From Phycisphaeraceae bacterium (GTDB taxonomy: Bacteria > Planctomycetota > Phycisphaerae > Phycisphaerales > Phycisphaeraceae), in NCBI GenBank assembly GCA_020849625.1, contig JADLFV010000035.1, forward strand, positions 1 through 46,457: a stretch of DNA of 46,457 bases, read 5' to 3'. The notes beneath the pieces are model-generated. The model did no database searches, was not told the origin of the DNA, and saw nothing but the letters and a program-made list of their open reading frames with translations. Every line of letters begins with the position of its first letter. Within the stretch, counting starts at the first letter, position 1. Shown here piece after piece: positions 23,355 through 32,461 of this stretch. Both the position numbers and the translations under genes were made by a program.

Positions 23355-23717
23355 ATGGCACGTTACGTTGATGGCTTCGTGATTCCACTGGCCAAGAAAA
23401 ACCTGGCCGCGTACCGGACGATGGCGCGCAAAGCGGGCAAAATCTGGATGGAGAACGGGGCGCTGGAGTTCCACGAATGCGTGGGTGACGACCTGAAAGT
23501 CGCAGAGGGCATGCTGGCGTTTCCCAAGCTGACGAAGACGAAGAAAAATGAGACCGTGCTCTTCTCATGGATCGTGTTCAAGTCTCGTATGCACCGCGAC
23601 CGAGTGAACAAAAAAGTGATGGGCGACCCGCGCATCGCGAAGATGTGCTCGAACGGGATGCCGTTCGATGTCAAACGCATGGCTTACGGCGGGTTCAAGA
23701 CCATCGTGGACTTTTGA
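23355..23717 (+). CDS. DUF1428 family protein
   Basis: A 120-aa protein of the DUF1428 family (YbaA-like, dimeric alpha-beta barrel related fold). It begins ARYVDGFVIPLAKKNLAAYR and has the conserved GALEFHECVGDD and VLFSWIVFKSR. Biochemical function is unknown for the family. An AGGAG Shine-Dalgarno is present. It is the second gene of the ArsR cassette, 26 nt behind the regulator. Confidence 0.85.
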   Translation: MARYVDGFVIPLAKKNLAAYRTMARKAGKIWMENGALEFHECVGDDLKVAEGMLAFPKLTKTKKNETVLFSWIVFKSRMHRDRVNKKVMGDPRIAKMCSNGMPFDVKRMAYGGFKTIVDF

Positions 23718-23731
23718 AGAAGGACGCAACC

Positions 23732-24247
23732 ATGTCATCCGCATCCATTCACCGCGAAGATCACCCGGCCGCCATGAGCGGAACTTCCATGCGCTCGACC
23801 GAGCGCGAGCTGATCGCCACCCGCACCTACGACGCGCCGGTGGACCCGCTGTGGCAGGTCTGGTCGGACCCCAAGCACCTGACAAACTGGTGGGGACCCT
23901 ACGGGTTCTTCACCACCACCCACGAAATGAACTTCGCGCCCAACGGCGTGTGGCGCTTCACCATGCACGGCCCCGACGGGCGCGATTATAAAAACAAGGT
24001 CATCTTCACCGTGGTGGATCGGCCGCACCGTATCGAATATCACCATGCTGACGATGGTGAAGTCGAGCCGGTCTGTTTCAATTCTATCGTGACGTTCGAA
24101 CCACTTGGCGACAAAACGCGCATGACTTTTCACATGACCTTCCCCACCCCGGAGGACTTCCAGCGCATCGTGCGTGTGTACGGGGCCGACGAGGGTCTGC
24201 GGCAGACCACCACTCGTCTGGCGGAGCACCTGGCCACACTCGGTTGA
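23732..24247 (+). CDS. SRPBCC (AHSA1-type) protein
   Basis: START/Bet v1-like ligand-binding fold of 171 aa. The family opening RELIATRTYDAPVDPLWQVWSDPKHLTNWWGP is followed by WRFTMHGPDGRDYKNKVIF and a C-terminal helix (GLRQTTTRLAEHLA). AHSA1-type members in this setting are linked with ArsR regulators, but the ligand is unknown. A Shine-Dalgarno (GAAGAAGGA) precedes ATG 23732. The gap to DUF1428 is only 14 nt. Confidence 0.85.
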   Translation: MSSASIHREDHPAAMSGTSMRSTERELIATRTYDAPVDPLWQVWSDPKHLTNWWGPYGFFTTTHEMNFAPNGVWRFTMHGPDGRDYKNKVIFTVVDRPHRIEYHHADDGEVEPVCFNSIVTFEPLGDKTRMTFHMTFPTPEDFQRIVRVYGADEGLRQTTTRLAEHLATLG

Positions 24248-24308
24248 GAGAGCCGGCCTACCATGGGGGGTATTGCGTAACCCGACCTGCAACCGAAAGG
24301 CCTCAGCG

Positions 24309-24725
24309 ATGATCGTGCAACCTTACCTGTACTTTGAGGGTCGTTGTGAAGAGGCGTTGTCGTTTTATGAAAATGCCCTTGGCGCTGAAACCCAAATGCT
24401 GCTGCGTTACAGGGACAGTCCTGCTCCGACCCCCAACATCCCGCCCCAGTTGCAGAACAAAATCATGCACTGCAATTTCCGCGTCGGCAACACGCAACTG
24501 ATGGCCTCCGATGGCAACTGCAACGGTTCACCCAGGTTCACGGGCTTTTCCATCACGCTGAGCACTCGGGACGTCGCCGAATGCGAGCGTTGTTTCAGTG
24601 CCTTGAGTGAGGGCGGACAGGTGCGCGTCCCGCTGAACAAAACCTTCTTCTCTCCCAGCTTCGGGATGGTCAGCGACCGTTTTGGTGTGCTGTGGACGGT
24701 GCTGGTTTATCAGGAAGCACCATGA
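24309..24725 (+). CDS. VOC-family protein (PhnB/YjdN-like)
   Basis: Glyoxalase/bleomycin-resistance fold of 138 aa. MIVQPYLYFEGRCEEALSFYENALGA is the PhnB-like opening, and FGMVSDRFGVLWTVL the typical end. Exact function unknown. The Shine-Dalgarno is AAAGG. It is the last gene of the ArsR cassette, 61 nt behind the SRPBCC gene. Confidence 0.83.
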   Translation: MIVQPYLYFEGRCEEALSFYENALGAETQMLLRYRDSPAPTPNIPPQLQNKIMHCNFRVGNTQLMASDGNCNGSPRFTGFSITLSTRDVAECERCFSALSEGGQVRVPLNKTFFSPSFGMVSDRFGVLWTVLVYQEAP

Positions 24726-24771
24726 ACCGGGACAACCCGCCATGATGACGATGCCTGGTGCGGCGACGTGC

Positions 24772-24777
24772 TAGAAT
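24772..24777 (+). promoter_or_regulatory. -10 hexamer TAGAAT of the hydrolase operon
   Basis: TAGAAT ends 7 nt before ATG 24785. It supports that ATG over an upstream start and predicts a leaderless mRNA for the four-gene unit. Confidence 0.45.
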
Positions 24778-24784
24778 GCGCCCC

Positions 24785-25540
24785 ATGAGTCAGTTGGTGC
24801 AGCCGTTGTGGGATGATCCCAATGGTCCGAGTCTGACGTTATTTCCCGTGCCCGATGCGGCCCGTGGCGTGGTAATGCTCACGCCCGGCGGGGGCTACGG
24901 CGGGCATGCGGTCAACGAAACGGAAATCACCGTTGATCGTTTGAATCGCGAAGGCTTCAATGTCGCCATGCTGCGTTACCGCGTGGATCCGCATCGCCAT
25001 CCGTTGCCGATCTTCGACGCTCAGCGGGCCATGCGCCTGCTGCGCACGCGCGGTGTGGACTGGGGCCTGGATGTCAGCCGCATCATCGCGTTGGGTTTTT
25101 CCGCCGGCGGGCATCTGGTTTCGACATTGGCGGTGCATGCGGATCGTTTCGAATGCGCGGAGGATGATCTGTGCGGCAAGGTGTCATCGCGGCCGGATGC
25201 CGTGGTGCTGGCGTATCCGGTGATCGATATGGCGGGTGAATTTGCACACCCCGACTCGCGCGATCGGCTGTGCGGGAAGGATTGCGACCGGGCCACGCTG
25301 GAGTTGCTCAGCACGCATCGGCACGTTTCATCGCGCACGCCGCCGGTGTTTCTGTTTCACGCCGCCACCGATGAGCTGGTGCCGATGCAGAACAGTCTGG
25401 TGTTCGCTGCCGCCTGCCGGGCTGCCGGCGTGAAGGTGGAGCTGCACATTTCCGAGCGCGGCTGCCACGGCCAGGACGAGCCGCCGTTCGCTCACTGGTG
25501 GAATCTGGCTGTCGCTTTTATACATCGGCGCCTGGCATGA
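24785..25540 (+). CDS. Alpha/beta hydrolase (esterase/lipase-like)
   Basis: Hydrolase of 251 aa of the BD-FAE/acetyl-xylan-esterase-like type. The oxyanion loop is LTPGGGYGGHAVNE, the nucleophile elbow IIALGFSAGGHL (Ser), then Asp in FHAATDELVP and His in SERGCHGQDEPP. No signal peptide is seen, so it acts in the cytoplasm, perhaps on imported acetylated sugars. Its stop overlaps the next start as ATGA. Confidence 0.82.
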   Translation: MSQLVQPLWDDPNGPSLTLFPVPDAARGVVMLTPGGGYGGHAVNETEITVDRLNREGFNVAMLRYRVDPHRHPLPIFDAQRAMRLLRTRGVDWGLDVSRIIALGFSAGGHLVSTLAVHADRFECAEDDLCGKVSSRPDAVVLAYPVIDMAGEFAHPDSRDRLCGKDCDRATLELLSTHRHVSSRTPPVFLFHAATDELVPMQNSLVFAAACRAAGVKVELHISERGCHGQDEPPFAHWWNLAVAFIHRRLA

Positions 25541-26634
25541 ACATCTTCGACGGACATCTTGATCTGGCCCTCAATGCCGTATCCTTCCGACGCGACCTGA
25601 CGCTGAACCTCGAGCAACTGCGGCGCAAGCAGACGCCCGAAGCGATTGAAAAAGTCGGCACGCCCACCATCACCTTCGGCGAAATGAAGCGCGGCAAGGT
25701 GCGGGCGGTGCTCTCGACGTTGCTGGCAAGGTCCAAGCCGTGGGCAGCATCGTCGCCGATCTCCACGTCGGTCATCGGCGACTGGCCGACGCAGGAGATG
25801 GCCTATGCCGTGGCTCGCGGGCAGCTTGCCTGGTACGAACTGATGCAGCAACAGGGGCATTTGTCGATCATCACCACGGCCAAACAACTTCGCCACCACT
25901 GGAACAGCAAATCCGACCTTCCGGGGGCGGGGGTTATCATCACGTTGGAAGGTGCTGACCCGATCATCAATCCCGATCAGTTGCACCACTGGCACGAGTT
26001 GGGCCTGCGCACGCTCATGCTCGCCCACTTCGGGCGCAGTCATTACGCTCACGGCACACCCAGCGAAGATGCTGCCAACACCCGCGACACCGATGGGCCC
26101 CTGACTGAAAAAACTCCCGCCCTGCTGAAGGTGATGGCTGACTTGAAGATGCCGCTGGATCTGACGCACTTGTCCGACACCAGCTTTTTCCAGGCGGTTG
26201 ACACCTTCCGGGGGCGCATCTATTCCTCGCATACTGCCTGCCGCGCGCTGTGTTCGATCCCGCGCAACCACAGCGACGAGCAACTGCGCCTGATCCTCGA
26301 GCGCGGCGGCGTGATCGGTGTGCCGATGTTCAATGCTTTTCTCGATGCGACGTACAAGCGGCCACCGAACAGCAATCGCCAGCAGGTGACGCTGGACACC
26401 GTGGCGGCGCATCTGGATCACATCTGCCAGTTGGCCGGCAACGCGGAGCAGGCGGCCATCGGCAGCGACATGGACGGCGGCTTCGGACTGGAGCATTCGC
26501 CGACCGGCCTGGATACGATCGCGGACCTTGGGAAATTGGCTGAAGCGCTGCGCAAACGCGGCCACAACGACGACGAAATACGCAACATTCTCGGCGAAAA
26601 CTGGTTGCGTTTCTTCTGCGAGACTTTACCTTAG
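25537..26634 (+). CDS. Membrane-dipeptidase-like M19 peptidase
   Basis: Zinc-dependent M19 amidohydrolase-fold peptidase of 365 aa. The first metal motif is IFDGHLDLAL (HxD). Other ligand regions are IITLEGADPI (Glu), LDLTHLSD (His) and IYSSHTACRAL (His), with the late Asp in AIGSDMDGGFG. The protein lacks a signal peptide. It is coupled to the hydrolase upstream by an ATGA overlap and sits 4 nt from the GH130 gene. Confidence 0.83.
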   Translation: MNIFDGHLDLALNAVSFRRDLTLNLEQLRRKQTPEAIEKVGTPTITFGEMKRGKVRAVLSTLLARSKPWAASSPISTSVIGDWPTQEMAYAVARGQLAWYELMQQQGHLSIITTAKQLRHHWNSKSDLPGAGVIITLEGADPIINPDQLHHWHELGLRTLMLAHFGRSHYAHGTPSEDAANTRDTDGPLTEKTPALLKVMADLKMPLDLTHLSDTSFFQAVDTFRGRIYSSHTACRALCSIPRNHSDEQLRLILERGGVIGVPMFNAFLDATYKRPPNSNRQQVTLDTVAAHLDHICQLAGNAEQAAIGSDMDGGFGLEHSPTGLDTIADLGKLAEALRKRGHNDDEIRNILGENWLRFFCETLP

Positions 26635-26638
26635 GCTT

Positions 26639-27700
26639 ATGCTCGATCGCCTGTTTTCCAACTGCATGCTCCGTCCGGCCGATCTGAAGCCGCGCTATCC
26701 CGGTATGAAGATCATCGGCACGTTCAACCCTGGCGCGATCCAACTCAGCGATGGCAGCGTCGCCCTGCTGGTGCGCGTGTGCGAAGCACCCATCGAAAAA
26801 CGCAAAGGCTTCCACTGTTCGCCACGCATGGACCCGCAGCAGGGATTGGTCATCGACTGGCTGCCTGAGGAGGAACACGACAGCTCCGATCCGCGCGTGC
26901 TGCGCCATCGCGCCCGCGGCGAGCACCGCCTGCGCTTCATCAGCTACCTGCGCGTCTTTTTCAGCCGCGACGGCAAAACGATCGACAACCACAACGGCCC
27001 CGTGATCGAGCCGACAAGCGAATACGAGACCTACGGCCTGGAAGACCCGCGCATCACGCGCCTCGGCGACACCTTCCACATCACCGTCGTCACCGTCAGC
27101 AAACATGGCGTGGCCACGTCGCTGATGAGCACGACCGACTTCCGCGACTTCCGGGGGCACGGCATCATCTTCGCGCCGGACAACAAAGACGTGGTGATCT
27201 TCCCCGAAAAAGTGGCCGGGCGTTACATCGCCCTGCACCGGCCGGTGCCCGCCATGCGCTTCGTCCCGCCGGAGATGTGGATCGCCCGCAGCGACGACCT
27301 GCTGCACTGGGGCGAACACCGGCAACTGCTCGGCTCTGGCAGCGGCTGGCAGAACAATCGTGTCGGCGGCGGCACGCCGCCCATCGCCACCGAGGCGGGG
27401 TTCCTCGCCCTCTATCACGCAGCGCACAAAGCGCACGATCAGCCGGGCGTCGGCATCTATTGCGGCGGCGCTCTGCTGCTGGCTGGCGATGATCCGTCGC
27501 GCGTGGCGGCCTGCACCGAAGGCCCGATCATGCGGCCGCAGACGAACTTCGAGACACAGGGCTTTGCGCCCAACGTGGTGTTTCCCACCGCCATGATCGA
27601 GCGCGATGATGAGCTTTGGGTCTATTACGGCGCGGCTGACGAAAACGTCGGCGTCACCGCCTTCAAACGCGCCGACGTGCTGGCTGCGCTGGACAGATGA
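26639..27700 (+). CDS. GH130-type glycoside phosphorylase/hydrolase
   Basis: Five-bladed beta-propeller of 353 aa. GH130 enzymes phosphorolyse or hydrolyse beta-mannosides, including mannosyl-N-acetylglucosamine. Visible family blocks are GTFNPGAI, YETYGLEDPRIT with the catalytic-region Asp, GGGTPPI, LYHAA and LWVYYGAADENVGV at the end. Substrate cannot be set from sequence alone. The ATG lies 4 nt after the M19 gene, and the TGA stop overlaps the next ATG. Confidence 0.85.
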   Translation: MLDRLFSNCMLRPADLKPRYPGMKIIGTFNPGAIQLSDGSVALLVRVCEAPIEKRKGFHCSPRMDPQQGLVIDWLPEEEHDSSDPRVLRHRARGEHRLRFISYLRVFFSRDGKTIDNHNGPVIEPTSEYETYGLEDPRITRLGDTFHITVVTVSKHGVATSLMSTTDFRDFRGHGIIFAPDNKDVVIFPEKVAGRYIALHRPVPAMRFVPPEMWIARSDDLLHWGEHRQLLGSGSGWQNNRVGGGTPPIATEAGFLALYHAAHKAHDQPGVGIYCGGALLLAGDDPSRVAACTEGPIMRPQTNFETQGFAPNVVFPTAMIERDDELWVYYGAADENVGVTAFKRADVLAALDR

Positions 27701-28992
27701 TGGCACCAGGGGGCGATATGGACTGGGATTGGTTCAGGTGGATCGTCCGTCGGCACTTCTGCGGCCCGCACAGCCGCTATGAGCTGCTGGCCTGCGATCA
27801 TCCTGCGCCTGCGCACTGGCCGCAGCAACTGGACCTTTACCTGCACGTGCCGTTCTGCCGCAGCTTCTGCCCGCATTGTCCCTACTACAAGGAGCCCTAC
27901 GACCCTCATGTGGCCGATCGCTTCGTGGCTGCGGTGCGGCGCGAGGCCAAACGGTGGGCGAACCTGGCCGGGCCGATCCGAATAGGCTCGCTCTATGTCG
28001 GCGGCGGCACACCCACGCTGCTGGGCGAACAACTCGGCGAACTGATCGCAGCGCTGCGGACCACCTTCGGCGGCCTGGAACAGGTGGCGGTGGAACTGTT
28101 GCCCACCGATGCCAGCGAGGCGCAACTGGACATGCTTTCCCGGGTCGGGGTGAACATGATCAGTCTGGGCGTGCAGAGCTTCGACCCGGCAAGTCTGAAA
28201 CTCATCGGCCGGCCGTATCGCAGCGAGGTGCTTGACGGCGCGATCGCCCGCACGGTCCAGGGCGGCTTCGACTTTGTCAACCTGGACATGATGTTCGTGC
28301 TGCCGGGCCAGACGCTGGACGATCTGCAGCGTGACCTCGACAAAGCCCTGGCCAGCGGCGCGGATCAGTTGACGTTTTATCCGCTGTTCACCTTTCCCTA
28401 CACGGCCGTGGGCAGGCTTCGCCGTCAACGCCGGCTGCGCATGCCCCCGTTACGACAGCGCCGCGCCCAGTACCGCTTGCTGCACGAGACCATGCGGCAG
28501 GCGGTCATGCAGCGGGTCAGCGTGTGGGGATTCGCCCGACCTGGCCGCGGCAGGTATTCCTCGGTGACGCGCCAGAGATACCTCGGCCTTGGGCCGGGGG
28601 CTGCCAGTTGCCTGCCGGGCCAGTACCTTTTCAACACCTTCTCCGTGGATCACTACTGCCGGCGGATCGAGGCTGATCGCTTCGCCACCGCCCTGGGCAT
28701 GGCCATGACCGATGACATGCAGCGCTACTACTGGCTGTACTGGAAGCTGTATGAGACGCGCGTGCCGCAGGCGGAGTTGGAGCAGTTGTTCGCCGAAGAC
28801 CGTCGTGCTTTTCGCTGGCTGCGGCGGGCGCGGCATGTCGGACTGCTTCAGCGGCAGGACGGTGAACTGACCCTGACCGAGCGCGGGGCGTTTTGGGTGC
28901 ACTGGCTGCAGAACAAATTTGTTCTGCAATACATCGACACCGTCTGGCAGCGGGCCATGGCCGAGCCGTTCCCCGCTCGGATCGCGTTCTGA
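27697..28992 (+). CDS. HemN/HemW-like radical SAM protein
   Basis: Radical SAM enzyme of 431 aa with CX3CX2C in HVPFCRSFCPHCPYY, then IGSLYVGGGTPTLL, MISLGVQSFDP and NLDMMFVLPGQTLDDL, as in coproporphyrinogen dehydrogenases and HemW-type heme chaperones. A C-terminal winged-helix-like HemN_C part follows. The Phe/Tyr positions differ from true HemN, and the usual CDF after the cluster is CPYY, so a heme-related but different role is likely. It is coupled to the GH130 gene by ATGA, an odd pairing for a heme gene. Confidence 0.75.
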   Translation: MMAPGGDMDWDWFRWIVRRHFCGPHSRYELLACDHPAPAHWPQQLDLYLHVPFCRSFCPHCPYYKEPYDPHVADRFVAAVRREAKRWANLAGPIRIGSLYVGGGTPTLLGEQLGELIAALRTTFGGLEQVAVELLPTDASEAQLDMLSRVGVNMISLGVQSFDPASLKLIGRPYRSEVLDGAIARTVQGGFDFVNLDMMFVLPGQTLDDLQRDLDKALASGADQLTFYPLFTFPYTAVGRLRRQRRLRMPPLRQRRAQYRLLHETMRQAVMQRVSVWGFARPGRGRYSSVTRQRYLGLGPGAASCLPGQYLFNTFSVDHYCRRIEADRFATALGMAMTDDMQRYYWLYWKLYETRVPQAELEQLFAEDRRAFRWLRRARHVGLLQRQDGELTLTERGAFWVHWLQNKFVLQYIDTVWQRAMAEPFPARIAF

Positions 28993-29082
28993 ATGGCGCG
29001 AGGACACAGCGGCACGGGACTGCATGCAGCGCAGCCTTGACCGAACGTCATCAAGTGATGAACTCAAACGGTTCGGGGCCGC

Positions 29083-29940
29083 TCAATCATCCGCGACGAT
29101 TTCGCCCCAGCGGTTGGAGCTGCCATAACTGCCACCGGTGGGCTCGTAGTCATCTTTGCCGTTGATGAACAGACCGAAATCGAGGCTGGTGATATCGTCA
29201 ACGGTTTCCAAGATGGTGCTGCCGTCGAGGTACGCGAGATTCTGTCCGCCGTTGTTGGTCAGGTAGCTGCCGTGGGGACGATTGACGATAAGACCGCTGG
29301 CAGCATTGCTGTAGTAGCGCCAGCCGTCCCAACCGGGTGCGTCGAGGGAAGGCAGACCGCCGCCCGCCCAGTGAGGACGCAGGATGGACGCGCCTGAAAT
29401 GCGAATATCGTCCTTGTAGGTGTTCACATGCGTGTTTCTGTAGATGCCGAGTTGACCGAAATGGGTCACCACGCCGTTGGCCACGTAGCTGTAGCTGTTT
29501 TGGGTCTCGGGATGGGGATACAGGCCGTCCTGTGAGGCATAGCGATCAGCGGAAGGACAGAAGTAAACACCGATCTGACCGGAAACGTACTTATGGATCA
29601 GTCCCACCCAGCTTGAAGGCAACGGGGAACCGTGGTATGGGTTCTGCGCCTTGTCACGATTCAGCGGGTAGTACACGACGTAGCCACCGCCCAGGCCGGA
29701 GGGGTCAGCGCTGCCAGCGCCGCCGAACTGGTAGGGGAAGGTGTCCTTCTCATCGGCTGCGTAAGCCATGGATCCGGCATTCAACTGGCGCACGTAGCCG
29801 GCACAGGTGATCTGCCTGCTGGCTTCTCGGGCCCGCTCCAGGGCCGGCAGCAGGAGGGAGATCAACAGCGCGATGATGGAGATCACCACCAGCAATTCAA
29901 TCAACGTAAAAGCGCGCGTTCTGCTTTGTGCCAAAAGCAT
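29083..29940 (-). CDS. Pseudopilin-like protein (prepilin N-terminal domain)
   Basis: A 285-aa protein with a short leader ([10 protein letters not shown]), then [11 protein letters not shown] and a 20-residue hydrophobic helix, the type IV prepilin/T2SS pseudopilin N-terminus with Glu5. Cleavage is predicted Ala-Phe rather than Gly-Phe. The rest is a large extracellular domain with Cys pairs, an HWAGGG stretch, a YLDGS motif and a VADD C-terminus. AAGGAGG lies just before ATG 29940, which sets the start over ATG 29958. It is paralogous to the protein at 44941. The 293 nt upstream (29941-30233) hold no gene. Confidence 0.82.
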   Translation of the reverse strand: MLLAQSRTRAFTLIELLVVISIIALLISLLLPALERAREASRQITCAGYVRQLNAGSMAYAADEKDTFPYQFGGAGSADPSGLGGGYVVYYPLNRDKAQNPYHGSPLPSSWVGLIHKYVSGQIGVYFCPSADRYASQDGLYPHPETQNSYSYVANGVVTHFGQLGIYRNTHVNTYKDDIRISGASILRPHWAGGGLPSLDAPGWDGWRYYSNAASGLIVNRPHGSYLTNNGGQNLAYLDGSTILETVDDITSLDFGLFINGKDDYEPTGGSYGSSNRWGEIVADD

Positions 29941-30233
29941 GAAAGCCTCCTTGATCACTTGGGTTTATTGCGAAACATGAAGAGTTGTTTTGAATTAATC
30001 AATCACATGTCAGACCGCCGGGAAATGCCCATGGGATATATCTGGCAATATTCTAGCCCTTCATCGGGTTATGGAAAGGCCCAAGTGCATAAAAAAGTGC
30101 TGTTTGGGCACAAAAACTGTGGTCGCAACGATCAATAACCCTCAATTTCGCGATCGGGAGCGCTGCCACCGCCCCACCACAGCCGCGACGGTTGGGGCGC
30201 GCCAAGTGAGAAAATACAGCTTGGCCGGGCCGC

Positions 30234-32240
30234 TCAGTCTCCCATCAGCGGCGCCAGCGACACCGACTCGATCGGGTAGTACATCACGCCGCCGTGCTCT
30301 TCGCTGACCAGCAGGTCGCGCTTACCGCGGCCAAGGTCCACCAGTTGCGGCGAACAGGAGTGGGTGGCCAGCCTGATGCGCTCGCCGTTGAACTGCACCA
30401 AGCGGGCGTACTCGAACACCGGCTTCTCGTTGCTGCCCATGTTGCGCATCACCAGCACGGAGGCGGCCCTCTCGGCGCCGTAGGCATCGGGCAAAGCCTT
30501 GGTGGCCGAAGCGGGGAAGGACAGGCCGCGCGAGGTGCCGATCATCAGGTCGATGTCGCCGTCGTCGTCCCAGTCAGTGGCGACCAGCTTGGCCCGGCCG
30601 GTCTGGCCCGCGCCTTCGTCATTGGCGCAAATCGGCCCGCCGGTGGTCAGGCGCAGCAGGTCGCCGCGCTCGACGTTCTGATCATCGATGCGCCAGTAGC
30701 AGCGGAGCATGTTCTGCTCATCGAGGCCGATCATGCAGATGGGTCCGCCCTCTTTGCCCCAGGTGGTGACCGCGACCTGGCTGCGCCAGCAGAGATTCAG
30801 GGCCAGGCCGTCGCAATACATCTGCCGCGGCTCGGTGAACACGGGGCCGTCGGGGCCGGCCTGTTCCTGCAGCAGCACCTTGATCTCGCTGAGAGCGCTG
30901 TTGAGCAGCACGTCGAGGCGGCCGTCACCGTTCCAGTCATAGAGCATGGGACAGGTGTAGCCCCACATCGCCTCGCCGGGGCCCTGTAACGAACCGCGAT
31001 AACCGGGCTGGATGGCCAGGATTTTTCCGCCACAGAGGGGATACGTGGGATTGGTGAAAGCCGGCTGCGTGGCGGAGCCGACGTTTTTGACAAACAGCAG
31101 TTGGCCGGCGTCGTTGCCGGCAATCAGGTCGATCAGGCCGTCGCCATCGACATCGCCGGCGCTGATGGGGGGCAGATCACCCAAAGCCAAAGGGGCATTG
31201 CGTCGCATCACCGGATGAGCGGTGCCGTCGAAGACGGGGCAGCCGGCTTCGTTGAAGGAGCCGGTGTATTGGTAGAACCAGAGGCGGCCGGTGTCAGCGA
31301 CGATGAGGTTGGAAAGCCCGGTATCCGGATCGGTGATGGCGAAAGCTTTGGGGCCGATGACCGGATGGCGCAGGGCGACGTTGTTCTGATCGTTGACGAA
31401 CTTCTGCTGCGCCAGGTCGGCGCCTTGACCATCCCAGCCGAACAGGCGCATGACGCAGAGTTTCTCGCTGCTGAGCAGGTCGGTTTCGTGGCCGGGGCCG
31501 AGGTTGACGATGCTGAGGCTTCCCAGGCTGAAAAGAAACTCGCCCTGCTGGTTGGAGTAGCGTTTGACCTGCTCGGCATTCTTGAGCGAAGTGTCGGCGA
31601 AACGGAGGTAGCAGAGGAAATCGCGATGGATGCCGCCGGTCCAGAACCCAGCTCCGTTGTAGGGCACGTAGTCGTGAGAGTGGTGGTGCACATCGCCTCT
31701 ATGATAAGGCTTGCCGTCGGGGTTCTTGTAGAAAACATGGACTTTGCCCTGATCGTCGATGTGACCGAGCGGGCCGCTGATGTCGGCCGGCAGCGTGATC
31801 TCGGGTGACTCGGCCACCATGGTGAATTGTTTGGCAGCCTTGTCGAACTTGAACAGGCGAACCTTCTTACCCGCTGCGCTGATGATCATGATCGAGCCGT
31901 CGGGCGCGGTGAAGACCGTGCCGTTGACGCCGCGATCCCTGGTGAAAGGGACCGGTTCGCCATAACGCGGTGCGCCGTTGTCAGCGAAGTCGATGAAGGG
32001 ATAGATGAAGCCGTTGTTATCAAACAGGTCATACGGCCCGTTGCCGAAGACATCGGCCACGCCCATCAGTGACATGGTGTAGTCGCCGCCGCCGCCGATC
32101 TGCCCGTACTCGTCAGCCACGGGAATCGGTTGACCGGGCGGGAACAGTTGGCCCTGTGCGTTGACGGCCAGCAGTAATCCCATGATCGCGCCATACACGG
32201 TGGCCCATCGCAGACATCCGGTGTTGGTCAATGTGGACAT
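30234..32240 (-). CDS. Secreted FG-GAP/VCBS repeat beta-propeller protein
   Basis: A 668-aa exported protein. Signal peptide in the first 30 residues (GAIMGLLLAVNAQG). It has at least three calcium-type FG-GAP repeats in the C-terminal half: DVDGDGLIDLIAGND, DWNGDGRLDVLL and DWDDDGDIDLMIGTS. The N-terminal half is also beta-rich (DLFDNNGFIYPF). These proteins are usually cell-surface binding or adhesion proteins; a ligand is unknown. AGGAG lies 8 nt before ATG 32240. The pseudopilin gene follows on the same strand, so the two may be exported together. Confidence 0.82.
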   Translation of the reverse strand: MSTLTNTGCLRWATVYGAIMGLLLAVNAQGQLFPPGQPIPVADEYGQIGGGGDYTMSLMGVADVFGNGPYDLFDNNGFIYPFIDFADNGAPRYGEPVPFTRDRGVNGTVFTAPDGSIMIISAAGKKVRLFKFDKAAKQFTMVAESPEITLPADISGPLGHIDDQGKVHVFYKNPDGKPYHRGDVHHHSHDYVPYNGAGFWTGGIHRDFLCYLRFADTSLKNAEQVKRYSNQQGEFLFSLGSLSIVNLGPGHETDLLSSEKLCVMRLFGWDGQGADLAQQKFVNDQNNVALRHPVIGPKAFAITDPDTGLSNLIVADTGRLWFYQYTGSFNEAGCPVFDGTAHPVMRRNAPLALGDLPPISAGDVDGDGLIDLIAGNDAGQLLFVKNVGSATQPAFTNPTYPLCGGKILAIQPGYRGSLQGPGEAMWGYTCPMLYDWNGDGRLDVLLNSALSEIKVLLQEQAGPDGPVFTEPRQMYCDGLALNLCWRSQVAVTTWGKEGGPICMIGLDEQNMLRCYWRIDDQNVERGDLLRLTTGGPICANDEGAGQTGRAKLVATDWDDDGDIDLMIGTSRGLSFPASATKALPDAYGAERAASVLVMRNMGSNEKPVFEYARLVQFNGERIRLATHSCSPQLVDLGRGKRDLLVSEEHGGVMYYPIESVSLAPLMGD

Positions 32241-32371
32241 GACGAGGACTCCTGTAAAAGTACCCAGGGGATATAGACGAAAATACCGCTCCTCTAGAAC
32301 TGTTATACACGATTTATGGCTCCGCAACCTCCCAAAGCCCTCGATCCCCCGATTGCGGCGTGTCGAGCTGC

Positions 32372-32425
32372 AAAGCCCCCGGTCTCCAGATCGGGGGAAC
32401 CAGGCCACAGGAGTGGCCGGGCTTT
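32372..32425. repeat. REP-like compound hairpin behind the ROK gene
   Basis: Arms AAAGCCC (32372-32378) and GGGCTTT (32419-32425) enclose CCCCCG/CGGGGG (32376-32397) and GGCCA/TGGCC (32403-32417). It lies between the ROK gene end and the FG-GAP start, and could terminate the former. The element's layout matches the double hairpins at 5100 and 15338. No gene lies in 32241-32461. Confidence 0.55.
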
Positions 32426-32461
32426 GGTCGCTGCAAGGTCCGCACAATCCGTATAAGCGGA

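Noticed and set aside
26330..27706. 458-aa frame opposite the M19 and GH130 genes
   Set aside because: Antisense spanning two coupled genes; no motif recognised.
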